A stretch of DNA of 64,000 nucleotides from Syngnathus acus (GCF_901709675.1 NC_051103.1:6929501-6993500), one strand, 5' to 3'; positions 23,488 through 51,081 are shown, numbered from the stretch's first letter. Numbers and translations: made by a program. Notes: generated by a model not told the origin, from the sequence alone.

Positions 23488-23915
23488 TCATCTGTTGCAC
23501 AAGTCGGTGGTGCAGCAGGCAGCTGTGGAGATGCCGGGCCTGTTCATCAGCTGGCAGTTAAACAACGAGCTGCAGCCTTTAAAGTAGCTGGGAGCTGTGG
23601 ACAAAAAAATAAATCAAATGAAAATCAATTCAGAACAGAAATACGACATGCGTGGAGACTGGAGCAAACGACTTACAGGAGCCGACTTCAAAGAAGACAG
23701 CGGCACATGCATCACTTCCAGCGCCGCATGTCTCTTTCCCTCCCGCACAAACACGGCGTCCTCCGCAGTAACACTCCAGTGCCTCGCCTGGACAAAGGAA
23801 GATGTTTTGAATGGGCACAACGAAGCACGCTTTGGTGTGACTGTGAACGATGCACGCCGTACTCACCTTGGTTGGCGAGCGCAAAGATGAGAAGAGCAAC
23901 GAGGATAGTTTTCAT
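23488..23915 (-). CDS. Small secreted Ly6/uPAR (three-finger) domain protein
   Basis: Three exons, 23867-23915, 23677-23787 and 23488-23594, total 267 bases and give 88 residues. Residues 1-16 (MKTILVALLIFALANQ) form a signal peptide. The mature part has ten cysteines, starting with LECYC and ending with the Ly6 hallmark CCTTDLCN, which stands two residues before the end of the protein (CNR). No hydrophobic tail follows for GPI attachment, so the product should be secreted rather than membrane-anchored. Intron phases (one after the signal peptide, one mid-domain) are those of the family. A TATA box lies 53 bases upstream of the ATG. Ly6 proteins usually bind receptors or act in immunity or reproduction; which role applies here is unknown. 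The gene sits between CHST15 and KCNH4, next to a decayed partial duplicate. Confidence 0.85.
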
Positions 23916-23967
23916 GTTGTTCAGGTGAGAAGTCGGCTGGGGTGCCGCTCGTCTCTGCTTGGCCTCC

Positions 23968-23974
23968 TTTTATA
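23968..23974 (-). promoter_or_regulatory. TATA box of the Ly6 gene
   Basis: TATAAAA on the minus strand, 53 bases upstream of the start codon, predicts a transcription start near 23940 and a very short 5' UTR. A TATA promoter fits a tissue-restricted secreted product. Confidence 0.6.
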
Positions 23975-24299
23975 CGCGATCGACCTTCTTAGCCAATCTG
24001 GCGTAAAAGTTAATTATGAACCCTTTCGCCGTTTGTTTGTTTGTTTTGGGTTTTTATCAAGGAAAGTACTTTCTTACACAATAGTACACAAACATATGCT
24101 AGAGGTAAACAAAAACTAATAATCCATTGCAACACATTGTTGATAGCGTCACCCAAAAATGTACAGCATGAAGCAATGTTGTGAGGATCCAGAGTTTTCC
24201 AAAGGTCATCTGATACTCTTCTTCAATAGAACTATTTCACTTGAACCCCTGGACTTCTGGTCATGTCCACCAATGAATCTCCAATGGTGGCTTCAAGGC

Positions 24300-24340
24300 A
24301 AAATGGCAGACTTCTTTTGTCAATTGAGACTGTTTGCTGA
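24300..24340. repeat. Copy of a dispersed repeat (AAAATGGCAGACTTC family)
   Basis: AAAATGGCAGACTTC followed by TTTTGTCAATTGAGACT resembles the reverse complement of 59740-59780, where AAAATGGCAGACTTC is followed by a similar TTTATC...TTGAGACT. Two copies in opposite orientation 35 kb apart point to an interspersed repeat of unknown class. Confidence 0.4.
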
Positions 24341-24456
24341 AACGTTTGCCTTCAACCTCCAGTGAGTTGTTCTTACCTCGGCGGACTGCAAATGTAAAAG
24401 TTACGTGACCCGATGGAAGTTGTCAAAAACCCAAAAGCAAAAAAGACAATGCCATG

Positions 24457-24530
24457 TTTATTCTTCATCCAGCAAGCTAAGTGCTGTGAACATATACTTT
24501 AGCGGTTGCAGAGCAGTAAGCAGCGGGCTC
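24457..24530 (-). pseudogene. Degenerate 3' end of a Ly6 gene copy
   Basis: Read on the minus strand, 24478-24525 resembles the last codons of the Ly6 gene at 23488. The tail is ARCLLLCNR then stop, against ACCTTDLCNR then stop; one cysteine of the CC pair is lost and one codon is missing. A similar 3' UTR follows, with TGGATGAAGAATAAACATG against TGAATGAAGAATAAAAACATG. No signal-peptide exon or second exon is found upstream; that space is the KCNH4 terminal exon. I read it as a truncated tandem duplicate. Its AATAAA (24457-24462) may now serve KCNH4. The similarity was found by eye and needs alignment. Confidence 0.45.
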
Positions 24531-24602
24531 CAACGAGCAGCAGGGGGAAAAAAACAACCTCTCTGTTTTTGTGTTTGTTTTCTGAAACACTGTTTTGTTT
24601 TT

Positions 24603-34149
<9,547 letters not shown>

Positions 34150-35610
34150 TTATAAGAAAAAAGGCAAACAAAACAAAGAAGAGCCCGATACTAACATATT
34201 GCGAGGAAGTTCCGCAGCAATCGGTCGTCGCATCTTGCACTCTCCTCCTCGCGCTCCAGCATCCCGCTCCCTGGGACGCGGCGGCCAATCAGACGCTTGC
34301 CTCCTCTGAGAACGAGAGAGAGCGAGAGAGTGAGAGAGGAGCTGACAGCAGCCATGGAAGCCACTATCAGCACATGGCTTTTGTGTGCACCAGGAGATGG
34401 ATGCTTTCTATTGTGTTCTTCTCTCGCGCCAATTTTGTTCATTTTCCCTGCACGCACTGTGACAGTATGTTCCGGCTCAATATTGACTCGGGCCAAGAGA
34501 ATCCTCGTCATATTTGCGTGTATGGTATTACCGCCAAGACAAGTTTCTGCAGGAATTTATGCAAATGTAGTGGAGCACAGACAATTCTCAGAACTGTTGT
34601 AAAAGCGCTATATAATTAAAGATATTCCCGTTTGGTCTCCATCTCAAGCTGCTCTACCTGCTTTGTTTTTTTCTTTTTTCCTGAGAGTCAAAGTTAGAAA
34701 TTCTAGCTTTGGTCATACCCCAGTCCATCATGGACCCCCCCCCGCCCCCTTGCAGCATCCTCGATCCTCGTGAGAGAATTAAGGCTCCGCGGACAGAAAA
34801 GCCGCTAAGAGCGGATTACGTGCATAAGCCGGGAGATGTTTTTCATGACGACACGCCCAAGTAACACGTCCGACAAGTCAACAAACAACTGGCGGCCGAC
34901 AACAGGTGGGAACGTGCCCGCCGGTGGCCGTGTTTCGCTCCCTCCTTATTTGAGTGTTAATTTCATCAGCTTGAAACGCAGGTACATGTGAGCTTCCACT
35001 GCGGTGATTAAATATGAATAAGAAGGCCAATGTGGTGGTCAATTAGGGGATGACTTGGCAGTTATGCCTCGTAAGATCAACGGTGGAACAAGTGTAGTGA
35101 AAGTATTACCGGTGTAATGTTCCTCCTCTCGGATTCCGTTCCAGCATCGGCTCTTCCTATCACTTTTTTTTCCCTCGATCAAATGGCCTTCCATTGTCCC
35201 ACGGGCCCGTCCCAACTTCAATCATCTCGCCGTGCCGCCACTAATCCATTAAACATGCTGCCCGCTGCCAATCTGCTTGGCGGCCTGAAAGGACACAAAG
35301 GACCCGATTCCAGTCAGGGACAGTGGCGAGGCGGGAAAATATAAATACATTTTATAAAGAAATTGACTTTTTTCCATTTGTATCTGAAATCAAAACTTTG
35401 AATATTTCATTCCTTAGCAAAGACCACTTAGCGCATTGCTAATCAACAATGCAAAATGCCATTGACGGGCAAACAAATTTCATGTCTAGTCAGTGGTTAA
35501 CCTTTTAAGCAATGGATAGAAGGGGGAGGAACACATTTAGAGAAAATTACAAATATTACAACTTACTGACCATCTACTGGCTCCGCGTCCATTAGGATGC
35601 CTTTATTTAT

Positions 35611-35625
35611 ACTGCCCTCAGGTGG
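35611..35625 (-). promoter_or_regulatory. CTCF-like motif between KCNH4 and FBXO11
   Basis: The minus strand reads CCACCTGAGGGCAGT, matching CCASYAGRKGGCRSY at 14 of 15 positions. It sits in the spacer where genes with different human linkage meet. Confidence 0.45.
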
Positions 35626-37493
35626 CCAATCAGGACAAAGAGGTGAAAAAGGTTTCATTCGTTACATTCCATTGAATTATGTCACTATGGTAGGACACCG
35701 CTGTATTTATTTTGAAATGTTGAAAAGCCACGTATTATAGCCGCCAGTAACACAAGTACCTGTAAATTATAGAGGATGTGCTGAATTCCTTCAATGAAAG
35801 CCTCTGCAAGGCCATTGACAACACAGACTTGTCCGCCATTCTCGAAACACAGCGCTTTGCACTCAATTGACATCAGGCAGATGTGCACGCGCTTAAATCC
35901 TTCAAGCACGACGGGGGATGAGAGGCCCAAGAAACACTTGTTTCCTCGCTAAAACCTCCACCAGGAATAAAATCTGCATGGGAAGAGAAAATCGAAAGCA
36001 CGACACAAGCTGAGTCATTCATGAGAATTAGGGAGTTGGGAAAAAAAAAATATAAAGCTGGAGCGCGAGTGTGTGTGGCGATAATGTCAAATGGAGACAG
36101 AAAATAGGACGACGCTGCTAAAAATATGAGCCCAGCCGCCAACAGGGAGACCTGCAAGCTGTGCATGAACACCAGCTATAAAAAAAAACAAAAAAACAGC
36201 AACAAAGTGACCCATTCACACACACAAATACGTACAGACATAACACACATAGAATACAATCCCATTTTTTATTGATTGGCAAGAAGAGCATCAAGGGGAG
36301 GTTATCATTACAAAAATGATCTGGTAGACCCCCAAAAAAATCATCTATAGTATCATAACTACAGTGTATACATTCACATTTCACAAATCTGTATTTTAAT
36401 AATTGATATGAACCATTTTCAATCAACTGTGTACATTTTTAAAGCTTTTACTTAACCAAAATGAATGAACTAAAAGCAATATTAGCAGTTTAGATTAGCT
36501 AGCTTCACAATTAGCCGTCAACAATGGACATTACGTCAGGTAGTACATGCTAGTGTAGCGGCTAACCACTCGCGATTATTGTTAGCATCATGCTAATCAC
36601 AAATTAGAACTCGTCTACTTATTTTATCACAATAAAATAACATACACCATGACAAAAAGCTGTTTTACACTAATAGGACATTGATTGGGTTTCACTAATT
36701 TATTGACCAAGACATAGTTAACCTAAAACAAGTTGTTGGCGCACATTAGCATTAGGCTTAGTCTCTCGGCAAGCGCTAACCGGAGTTCAACATGAGGGCT
36801 CGTTGGACATTAATATACACTTACACTTCGTTGTCCTAACAAATAAACAATTTATCAGACATTGATAGGAGTGGGTTAATTGCCATTTTATGTTTTTTAC
36901 ACGAGAACGGTCGCTCACCTGACTGTCTCCGCCACAATGTATAGGTAAGTCTGCCGTCTTGTGGCGGATTGCGGTATTACTCCTAAATGACAAATTATTT
37001 TCTTCCACATATGAACTATATTTGGTTACTCTTACAAGTTTTTGTGTCTGGTGCTACATTCTATTCGTTGCAGGAATAAAAGAAAAAGAAACAGTTGTTG
37101 GATATTTGTTTCAGACAACAAACTAGGAGATCAAGCTGTATTTCGATGTTGGTGTTTCTAATTTAAAAAGAGAGTTAAATACAGTAAATGATTGGTTTTC
37201 CAGTTTTTAATATCTGCTTCTAAAAGTAATATCCAATGGATATTAGCAAGGATTACATGTTTATTGTCATGCTTAGATGTGGAAAAAATGTGTTCCCGGC
37301 TAAATGTCGACCCCAAGTGGGGAAAACGAGAAGTCGGCAATTTTTTATCGATATTGTGCAAAATAAGTATTTTTAAAAAATAAAGGACATTTCTAATGTA
37401 ATGATTTATATAAAATTTTACTATTTATGACATTGATCGATACTTGTCTCAATGACATTTTTCCGACGTATTTCGTACGTACCTATTAATTGA

Positions 37494-37501
37494 TGACGTC
37501 A
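37494..37501. promoter_or_regulatory. CRE palindrome TGACGTCA upstream of FBXO11
   Basis: A perfect CREB/ATF palindrome about 700 bases before the FBXO11 start codon. The FBXO11 5' UTR is of unknown length, so the distance to its transcription start is not known. Confidence 0.5.
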
Positions 37502-37855
37502 CGACTGTGTTTCGAGTTTTCCTTTTGGACGAATCAATATTTTGTAATGCAGCAATAAATCCACTGTGCATTTGGTTTTATTTAAAATGTCTTTTGATAA
37601 ATAAAAAAAACATCACTAGAAGCTACCGGAAATTAAATGATCGATTTAGAGTCAGCACTGTGACGCAGTATGCTATTTGATGAAGATGAATGCTTTCCGA
37701 TACGTCATTTGTCTATTTAGACGGAAAAGGTGTATTTTTACTGTATGGTTGATTAAAAATAAAGTATGAATGTATGTATTGTACTATTTGTCAAGCGCCG
37801 GCTGGTTGCGTCTAAAGCTAAAATAAATGCTCGAAAAAGCCTCTGTTAGGCGTCA

Positions 37856-37900
37856 CTCGATTGGTCGGTGAATATGAAAGCTCTGCAATGATTGGCCAGA
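37856..37900 (-). promoter_or_regulatory. fbxo11: Pair of inverted CCAAT boxes (NF-Y type) in the FBXO11 promoter
   Basis: GATTGGTCGG (about 37859) and TGATTGGCCAG (about 37888) lie 29 bases apart, about 300 bases before the FBXO11 ATG. Paired ATTGG elements with this spacing are typical of NF-Y-driven housekeeping promoters. Confidence 0.5.
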
Positions 37901-38194
37901 GGGACATAGCTCTTCTTTTTTTCTCGCGATTGTTTCCCGTGTGAGTTAATGGCTCCTCCTGCAACAGACAGAGACGGAGCTGGCTCTAGCGGCGTTACGG
38001 GGGGAGGCAGGAACACGGCGGAGAAAAACGGCCAATTGCAACCCAAATAGCAGCGGGATCTCTGTCGCAGTTGTCTCGCTGTAACCGGAGAGAGGCTGCC
38101 CGGGCGCTAGTGCAGGGCTGAGGGTTAAATTTAGACGCGCGTCGGCTCAGCTCGAGGACAGCTCTGTGTTTTTAACCAGCGACCAACTCCCCAG

Positions 38195-43484
<5,290 letters not shown>

Positions 43485-44431
43485 ACAAGAGCGACGGGAC
43501 TGGCGGCATGATATCGCGCACACATACACGCAGAATTGCCCCCCCCCCCCACCACCAACATCACCACACCCCCTCCCCTTGCACCCGACCCCATAGAGAC
43601 GCTAAGATGTGCGGTGCAGAAGGTGAGGAAGCGCAGGCAAAGCTCCACTAGGGGGAGGCAGAGGAAAGACTGAAGCGATTCCTCAGTGTGTATGTGATTT
43701 TTGTGTGGTGTGGAGCACTTCTGCTTTTTTTTTTAAGAAAAGGAAAAAAAGGATGTGGAAAAAAAAAGACATTATGATCAGTGGATTTTAATTCAATGCT
43801 TTATCATGTAGTTTTGTATTTCCAAGCAAAAAGCTGACTGTATTTGAATGTCTTTTATTTTATTATATATTATAATTATTATTTCTTTGGTTAGCGTCCT
43901 GTCCCGTCTCATCCCTGTCTAAGCGGCTGCAGACGCTCCCTGGCGAGCCAGTGCGCAAGTTCTTTCTGTGAAAGAGAATCTGGTTTAAACACTAAAGAAC
44001 CCTCTCTGTGTTTGGGCTTGATTGACAGGTGGGGCCACTCCGCCCACTCTTGTACAAATGTGTCTAACGTGTGTGTGCGTGTGTACAGTTTGATGCGGTC
44101 AGTGTTTTGTGGAGAGGGTTCCAATAGGATGTGTCGGAGCTCTTTTTTTTTTTTTTTAAACTGGACCCCCATGAGTTGATCTGCAGCCCCCACCCTTCCT
44201 CCTTGAATCGCCCCCCCCAAGTGTATCGTGGTGACTGTGGCTCCTCATGCAGCCTGAATCGTATGCATGTACCATAACATCTAGACTTAATATATTGTGA
44301 AGTATTCAATAACCATTATGTAGATGCTAGTTGGATTTTTTTTTTTAAAAAAAGGGGGGGTATACTTTTTTCCTTCTTTCTTTGGAAGGTAAAACAAAAA
44401 AGAGAAACGGGAAACTGGCCATTTCTAAGAA

Positions 44432-44437
44432 AATAAA
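44432..44437 (+). terminator. fbxo11: FBXO11 polyadenylation signal AATAAA
   Basis: AATAAA about 950 bases past the FBXO11 stop, at the end of an AT-rich 3' UTR. It faces the MSH2 signal about 300 bases away. Confidence 0.5.
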
Positions 44438-44734
44438 ACTTTATTAGAACTGAGGAGTCTTTTCTTTGTTATGTAGGTTTTCCGGAATTCCTTCTGCTTT
44501 CGTGTTCATAATACTGACTTAAAAAAGGACCCACACACTAGTTTAATTTAAAGGCAGCTTTTTCTTTTTTACTAAAACTGAACAGCATTTTTTTTCTTGT
44601 CTAGTTGAGCCCGCAGCAAAAGATTTGTTAAATTCCTAACGCTTCAAGTGGCAAAATGTCACAGCTAAAATTGGATTAAAATGCATCAAAATATTTTCAA
44701 AGTGTAAGTCAGATGACCTTGCAGTAACAAAGCT

Positions 44735-44740
44735 TTTATT
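44735..44740 (-). terminator. msh2: Candidate MSH2 polyadenylation signal
   Basis: Minus-strand AATAAA about 550 bases past the MSH2 stop. A nearer signal cannot be excluded in this AT-rich stretch. Confidence 0.35.
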
Positions 44741-45290
44741 GACAAAACTGTACAACATACTGTAAAAGTGTTTCAACTAAATGAAGATTACCCAAAGAGG
44801 GGGGGTTAAAAAAAATAGCTTTTCTTTTTATCCAGTGCAAGTAGTAGTTTTTTTTGAATTGTTTTGAACAAATAAAAATTTGGTAGCTTTTAATCTTCTG
44901 TGACAACAAATATTTGGTCTGAATAGGACATTCACAAAACTTGAGATTTGTTTTTCTTCAAACTAAATACACTTCTACCTTTTCATCCACAGGAAAATTT
45001 TGTCTTAGGGGCTCCAGAATTTAGTGTTGTGTTGGAGGGAATTATCTCCACTGAGTTTTTCTTTTAATTATTTTTCTTTCCAAAGCAGAACAAAATTGTG
45101 CTTCGAATGAAAAGGAAGACTAAAAATCTATATGTATTTTTCTAAAACGTTTTTTTGCCTGTTTAAAAACAATAGTAATTGCGTTTTGGAAGAATTCTAT
45201 TTATTTATATTGTTGCACGTTAGAGGAAAATTCAAAAAGGTGGATCTAGTTGTTTTCGCGCAGGTGACTCCAAGCGCGTGTTAAAGACGA

Positions 45291-48200
45291 TCAAGACGTG
45301 ACGGGAAGCGAGCGCGCCAGAAGCTCGGCGACGTACGAGTTGTTTTTGGCGAGCAGCGCTTCCTTCATGCGGCTCAAGGCCGCCCTCACCTCTTCCTCCG
45401 TCATGGCGTCGGCTGGAAGAGACTTGGCTTCCTCAAGGAAGTCTCGGACCAAGTCTTCTCCGACCTGACGGGAGAAGACGGACGACGGTCGTGAGGCGTC
45501 GTTTTGTGCCTGCGTCGCCACGACAAAAAGTCGTTTTGCGGGGGAATCGCCAGAGATGGAATTGTATGGGCCGCAAGATTTTGATAAATGAAGTTGTATT
45601 TTTTGACAGAATATTTGCTGAATAAATCAACTGTCTTATTTTTATCATTTTCATTACAACTATTTTTCTAAAGAATATGCACAGCTTGTGGCATTTAGGG
45701 GTTCACACTAATTATGTTTACCTGGCGTCTGAAGGGTTTGGTTTTTCCTCAAAATGTTTCCTGGCATCGCTTACCTGTTTGTCGCTGCGTCGTCTCTTGG
45801 CCTCGGGCTCGTCCCCCGTCGCAGACGCCGACTCCTGAAACTCCTCCAGCTCCTTTGCCTTCTCCTTCGCCATGGCGACCACCAATGGCGGGAAACAAGC
45901 CAACTCAGCCACGTGGATCCCAAAACTTTGGTCGCATACACCTGGAAGTGCACGCACACAAACGCTATTAGTTGGGGGAAAATAGACAACATTAAATTAA
46001 AAACTATGAACAACTTGCCTTTGTTGCCGTTTTTTTTTTTCTAGTCAGAGCTGAGCGTCAAACTATTCAGGTTTAACAAAGAAAAACTTAAGGCAGTTGC
46101 AATTCTTAAAGGCCGCGGCTGACCCTTTTAGCCAGCGTACCACGTTGTGTCAGCAGTGAACCGCATGTGGTGCATCGATTTGCTGAAGGGGCCCATGCGA
46201 ACAATAGAGCACTGTGATAAGCGCTTGGTTCCGTTCGATCACGCACAGCTCATTCAAGCGTGCGTAGAAATGTACACAATCTCACCGCAAGGAAATTAAG
46301 AGTAACAATCTGGAACAGGAAAAAAAAAAAAAACATTCCTGCGTTTGTGGCTTTTTCTTCTCAGCCTCTCTGCCCTGCTGTCACTTGTGGACAGTTAGGC
46401 TGAATAATTAATCAAATTCAAATCGACTCAGTGTAGTAGAATGCAATTTTTAAATACCAAAGCCTCCCCCCCAAAAAGGGGAGGGGCTTCATTTCTGTCA
46501 GGTAAGTCATGTAAATGGATTTTCTTTTCCCCTCTTTAGTTGCCAACTGACCTGGCTTGACTCTGTAGAGCATGGTGAGCGTATTGTCGGATGTCAAGGC
46601 CGTGACGTGCAGGTTGTGCACGGCGGGCAGCTGCGCCGCCAGCGCCGTCAGCTCGTGGAAGTGCGTGGCGAATAGACAGAAGCAACCGATCTTGGCAGCG
46701 ACGTGCTCGCTGATGGCCCAGGCCAGGCCGTAGCCGTCGTAGGTCGACGTGCCGCGGCCTAGCTCGTCCACGATGACCAGCGACTTCTCCGTGGCAGAGC
46801 TGCGGGGCAGACGTTTGATGTCAGGGTCGGGCACGATGGGGCCGCTACGAGACGGCAAGGTCCTACCGCAAGATGGCCGCCGTCTCCAGCATCTCCGACA
46901 GGAAGGTGGACACTCCCTTCACCTGGCTGTCTCCTGCCCCGACCCGGGCCATGATGCTGTCAATCACGCTGAGCTCCGCCTCCTCGCAAGGCACAAAGCA
47001 GCCGATTTGCGCCATCAAAGCGATAACGCCAACCTGACGAATGAACGTCGACTTTCCGCCCATATTTGGTCCTGCAAGAGTAAAGATATTTTTTTTTTCC
47101 AAAACTATTTGTGCACAGGTGGAAATGCCAAACCATTTTTTGGATCATGGATAATGATGAAGCCAAACGAGCACTAATCTGCATCCGCTCACCAGTGACA
47201 ATGTAGAAGCTCTTCTCCCCCTGCACGAAGGTGACGTCGTTGGGTATGAAGCAGGTGTCGGCGTCCGCCTCCATGCAGGGGTGGCGCGCCTGCCGCAGAT
47301 GCAGGCGGCGGGGGCCGTCGGAAAGCAGGCGCGGCCGCACGTACGAACCGGGGGCTGACACCGACACTGTGGCAAAGCTGACCACCGCGTCCAGCAGCGC
47401 CACCACCTCACCCAGTGTCTGCAGAGGATCTGCGTAGCCTAGTTGGGGGAAGAAAAAAAAAAAAAAAAAAAAGGCTAATCATCATAATTTGTATCGTGAC
47501 AATTAATATACTTTAGAGCTGTTAACTGAATGATGTATGTATATAATAACTTAATAATATATGAAAGCCTACAGAGGTGAAGCTTTTTTTTTTTTAATTG
47601 TAATTTTGAAAATTACATTCTATGACAACAAGATGTTGGTTCGAATTTAATGAATTGTTCAGCCCTTATTTCTGGAAACCTATTTTTGCTTGAACAATAC
47701 AAATTAACTAGAAAAAAAATGGACTTTCTTTCATCAAGTTTAAGACACTGATGTCTCTTTGTAGCATGCGAGCACATGCTACTAATCACCTACCGGAGGC
47801 GATGTTGATGATCTCTTTGACAATAGCGTTTTGTGCTTCCTCATACTTCGCCCTGCTGCTCCCGTAGTCCTCGTTGAGCGCGCTCAGCTTGCTGAGGACA
47901 CACGTCGGGGTCAGCTAAAGACGCACACCAACGAGCACACACACAGAGACAAACTAACCTGTTAGTGAAGCGCACACCGTTCTTCTGCACATCCAGTGTG
48001 GTGAAATTCTTGTTGTTTCTCAGGCTTTTCTCCTCCTTGCAGGTGACGCGCAGGTAGAAGCCCAGCACGCCGCTCGAATCCAGCTTCACCGTCTTGCCGG
48101 CCTCCAAACCTGAAGAATTTTAAAGTGATTTGACTCCTCGGCAGGTGGCCACCACACACGCGTGTCAATCGCATTCCCGTGACCACACCTAACTCTCTGG

Positions 48201-51081
48201 CGGCGGCGTTGAGCACGGCCTGCATGCTCTTCTCCAAGGCGTCCATCTCCTCTCGCAGCTCACCCAAGACGGGATCAAACGAGGCTTTGATCAGGAACTC
48301 ATGGTGTTCCACCTACAAGAGGGTTCAAACGATATCGTCACGAGGATTCGCGCTTTCAGCTCGGCGCTGTTTACATAAGAGCTATGTACGTCATCACGCC
48401 ACCCCTGGCGACCCGAGAGGACCATTTGTTTGGACCGCGTTATGGCGAGGCCGAGTAAATCGTTCACGCAGTGATACACGCAATCTTTTCAATCAAAACA
48501 GATTTTCCGATTCAAACGGGTTTTAGTTCTGCTTCAAAACATTACAATCCACGCCTTGATTTAATTATATTCAAAAGTGTGAGAAAGCCACACCTGGTTC
48601 ATGTCCAGGGTGGACTCAATCATCTCTTGGTACTTGCTGAAGTCGGCCTGCAGGTCCCTGAGGGGGGAGATGAAGACCGCCTCAAGCAGGACCTGGTGAT
48701 TTCCTAGGAAACAAACACCCATTCAGTCTGTAAAGGAGTCAATTATGAAAACACATTCATGACATACTCCCCCATCCCTTTACTATGTTTCCCCTCAAGA
48801 AAACATAAATGATCATCATGGGACATTGAAAGATGCAAAAAAAAAAAAGCTTTGTATGATAGTGTCCTTGACGTGTATGTAGGACATACAAAAAAAAGAG
48901 GCCAATTGAGCCGTTTCCCACAGACAGTTTGGTACCCGAATGGCTGTCCAGGGCGGTGACGAGCGCGGGGATCTGGTCGACGGCTCGGTGCACACGGTAG
49001 CAGTCCTGCAAGGTGGCGTTCCTGCGATGGAATTTCTTGGCCAGCCGCTGGAGGTCGGGGAAGCGGCGCAGAAGGTCGCCCTGGCACGTCTGCCTCAGCT
49101 CTGAATCGCACACCAAACTTTCCACCAGGTCGAGTCTGCACGTCGGGAAAATCGCGTGAAACATCATGACGTGTCATTTTATGTCACCTGTGAACCATTT
49201 TTTGCCACCATTTTTTTTTTATGTGTCAATATAATACCTCTCCTCGATTTTTGTTTTGTCAAGGAGCGGCTGCTTGATCCACTGGTGGACCAGCCGCTGG
49301 CCCTGAGGTGTGCGACACTTGTTCAACAGTCGGGCCAACGAGTGAGCCCCGCTGGTGTCGTCGGGTGCACTCTTCAAAAAGGCAAAAGTGTCATCAAGGA
49401 GCTAAAAAAAATAACACAATAATGCCAGCGAGTCTTTCAGCCCACCTGGAAAAGGTTGAGCGCTCTGACAGCAGCATTATCCAGCCTCATGTAGTGCCCC
49501 AGCTCCAATTCGGTCAAGCTGAAGGAGTTGAAGTTGGACTCGTCAGAGAGCAGCTCCAGGTAGCGCACCACCGCCGCCAAGCAGGCCACGGCCACCTGCC
49601 AGGGAAAGCGCTACAATCGGATCTGGTCTATTTCATTTTTTTTTAACACGAGCAATCAAATCTGTATTACATTAATATTACATTTATTACACACGAGGTT
49701 ACATTAAAACAAAAGTGAGCTGAATCATGAATTAGTAGGAAAGACAGATTTGATTACTTTATTTCAAGTTCACAAATTCCTGTCAATATAAATTGGATGG
49801 TTTACGCAAAGGACACAACCGGGACATTTCTTCCGCTCTCACCTGTTTGTCGAGCTCCGGGAGGGTGTTGCTGGCCAGCGTCTCCCCCCGTTTGGCTCTC
49901 AGCAGCTTGTTGAGGTCCTGGACCAGGTCCCTGCTGCTGAACTCGGTCCGCTTCCTGTCTGAGACCAGCACACCACCGCGCTGCACCACCTGTAGCAACC
50001 CAAGCAAAGTATGACACACTGCAATTTTTTTTTGCTCTCTTTTTTTTCATTTATTTTTCCAAATGTCAACTGACACATTTATTTTATCTTTCACTTTTAA
50101 CGGGAAATGAAAGAGAGAGCGAGACAAACCTCACGCAGCTTGACGCCTTCTGCACTGCGGTCCCCCTGAACGAGGAGACACTCTTTGGGGCCGACCTGTA
50201 CGAGCAGCGATTCCAGGTTGGAGAAGACCTCGTTGTCAGGGAACTCGCACACGCCCATGGTGCGTTGCGCCGCGTCCACGTAGCCTACGCCGACCACGCC
50301 AGAGGCAACACGCACGGCCGCCACTCCCGCGCAGCCTTCCACGCCGTTTCCACTGCCGAATAGGATCTCCTCAAACTGGGTGAGGTTTCCTGGAGAGGCC
50401 TACAGGGAGCGGCACAGATCACAACAATATTTAATCATGCTAGAATATTATATCAGGTCTTGTTGGACTTGACAGGTGTATGATTAGGCAGCAATAAAGT
50501 ATATAGAGGGACATAGTGATAAATTCATTCTGTGAGCAAAATGAAAACTGTCAAGCAGACACATTCAAAGCGTTATACAATGTTGTAATTTGTGGCACGC
50601 TCGTGTAAATTGTATAGAAGACAAACCTTGAAGTCAATTTTCCAGTCATGCTCCTTGCTGCTCTTGCTGTGGTTCCTGTACACCTCGACTCGGTACTGCC
50701 TGAAAAGGAGCAGGTCCTTCGCAACAGCCTCAAAGTTGAGCTTGCTCAGAACCACACTTTCCAACTTACGACTGCCTGTCAAGCGAAACATGTCAAAGTT
50801 AAAAAATGTACGCGCCACGACAACGATTATGTGGCTACCTGATGCTAAACTACGCCTAGCATAGCTAGCTTACCAGAGCCCAGGTGTTTGATAACGCCGT
50901 TCGTCTTGAAAACCTCTTTCGCGACGAATACGGCGTCTTTCCCGTGAACCGTATAGTAGTCGCTACGGTCGAATATGCGGAAAGTTGTGTCCGGTTTCTC
51001 CGGCATGGAGAAGTAGAAGCTGAGGAAGGCGTGCTCGGACGCGCTGTCCATGGACAGGTTCTGCTTCGGCTGAACAGCCAT
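45291..51081 (-). CDS. msh2: MSH2, DNA mismatch repair protein (MutS homologue 2)
   Basis: MSH2 pairs with MSH6 or MSH3 to recognise mismatches and insertion loops in nuclear DNA. Sixteen coding exons: 50874-51081, 50627-50775, 50130-50399, 49843-49989, 49446-49595, 49238-49371, 48936-49135, 48594-48703, 48189-48312, 47959-48109, 47794-47891, 47193-47438, 46867-47071, 46552-46799, 45775-45941 and 45291-45464. They total 2781 bases, giving 926 residues (human 934). Exons 4 to 14 have the lengths I recall for human MSH2. The Walker A motif GPNMGGKST is in exon 13, Walker B ([11 protein letters not shown]) is in exon 14, and the helix ATHFHEL follows. The N-terminal mismatch-binding domain begins in exon 1. 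The C-terminus ([16 protein letters not shown]) is the MSH6/MSH3 contact region. No lesion was seen. Confidence 0.98.
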
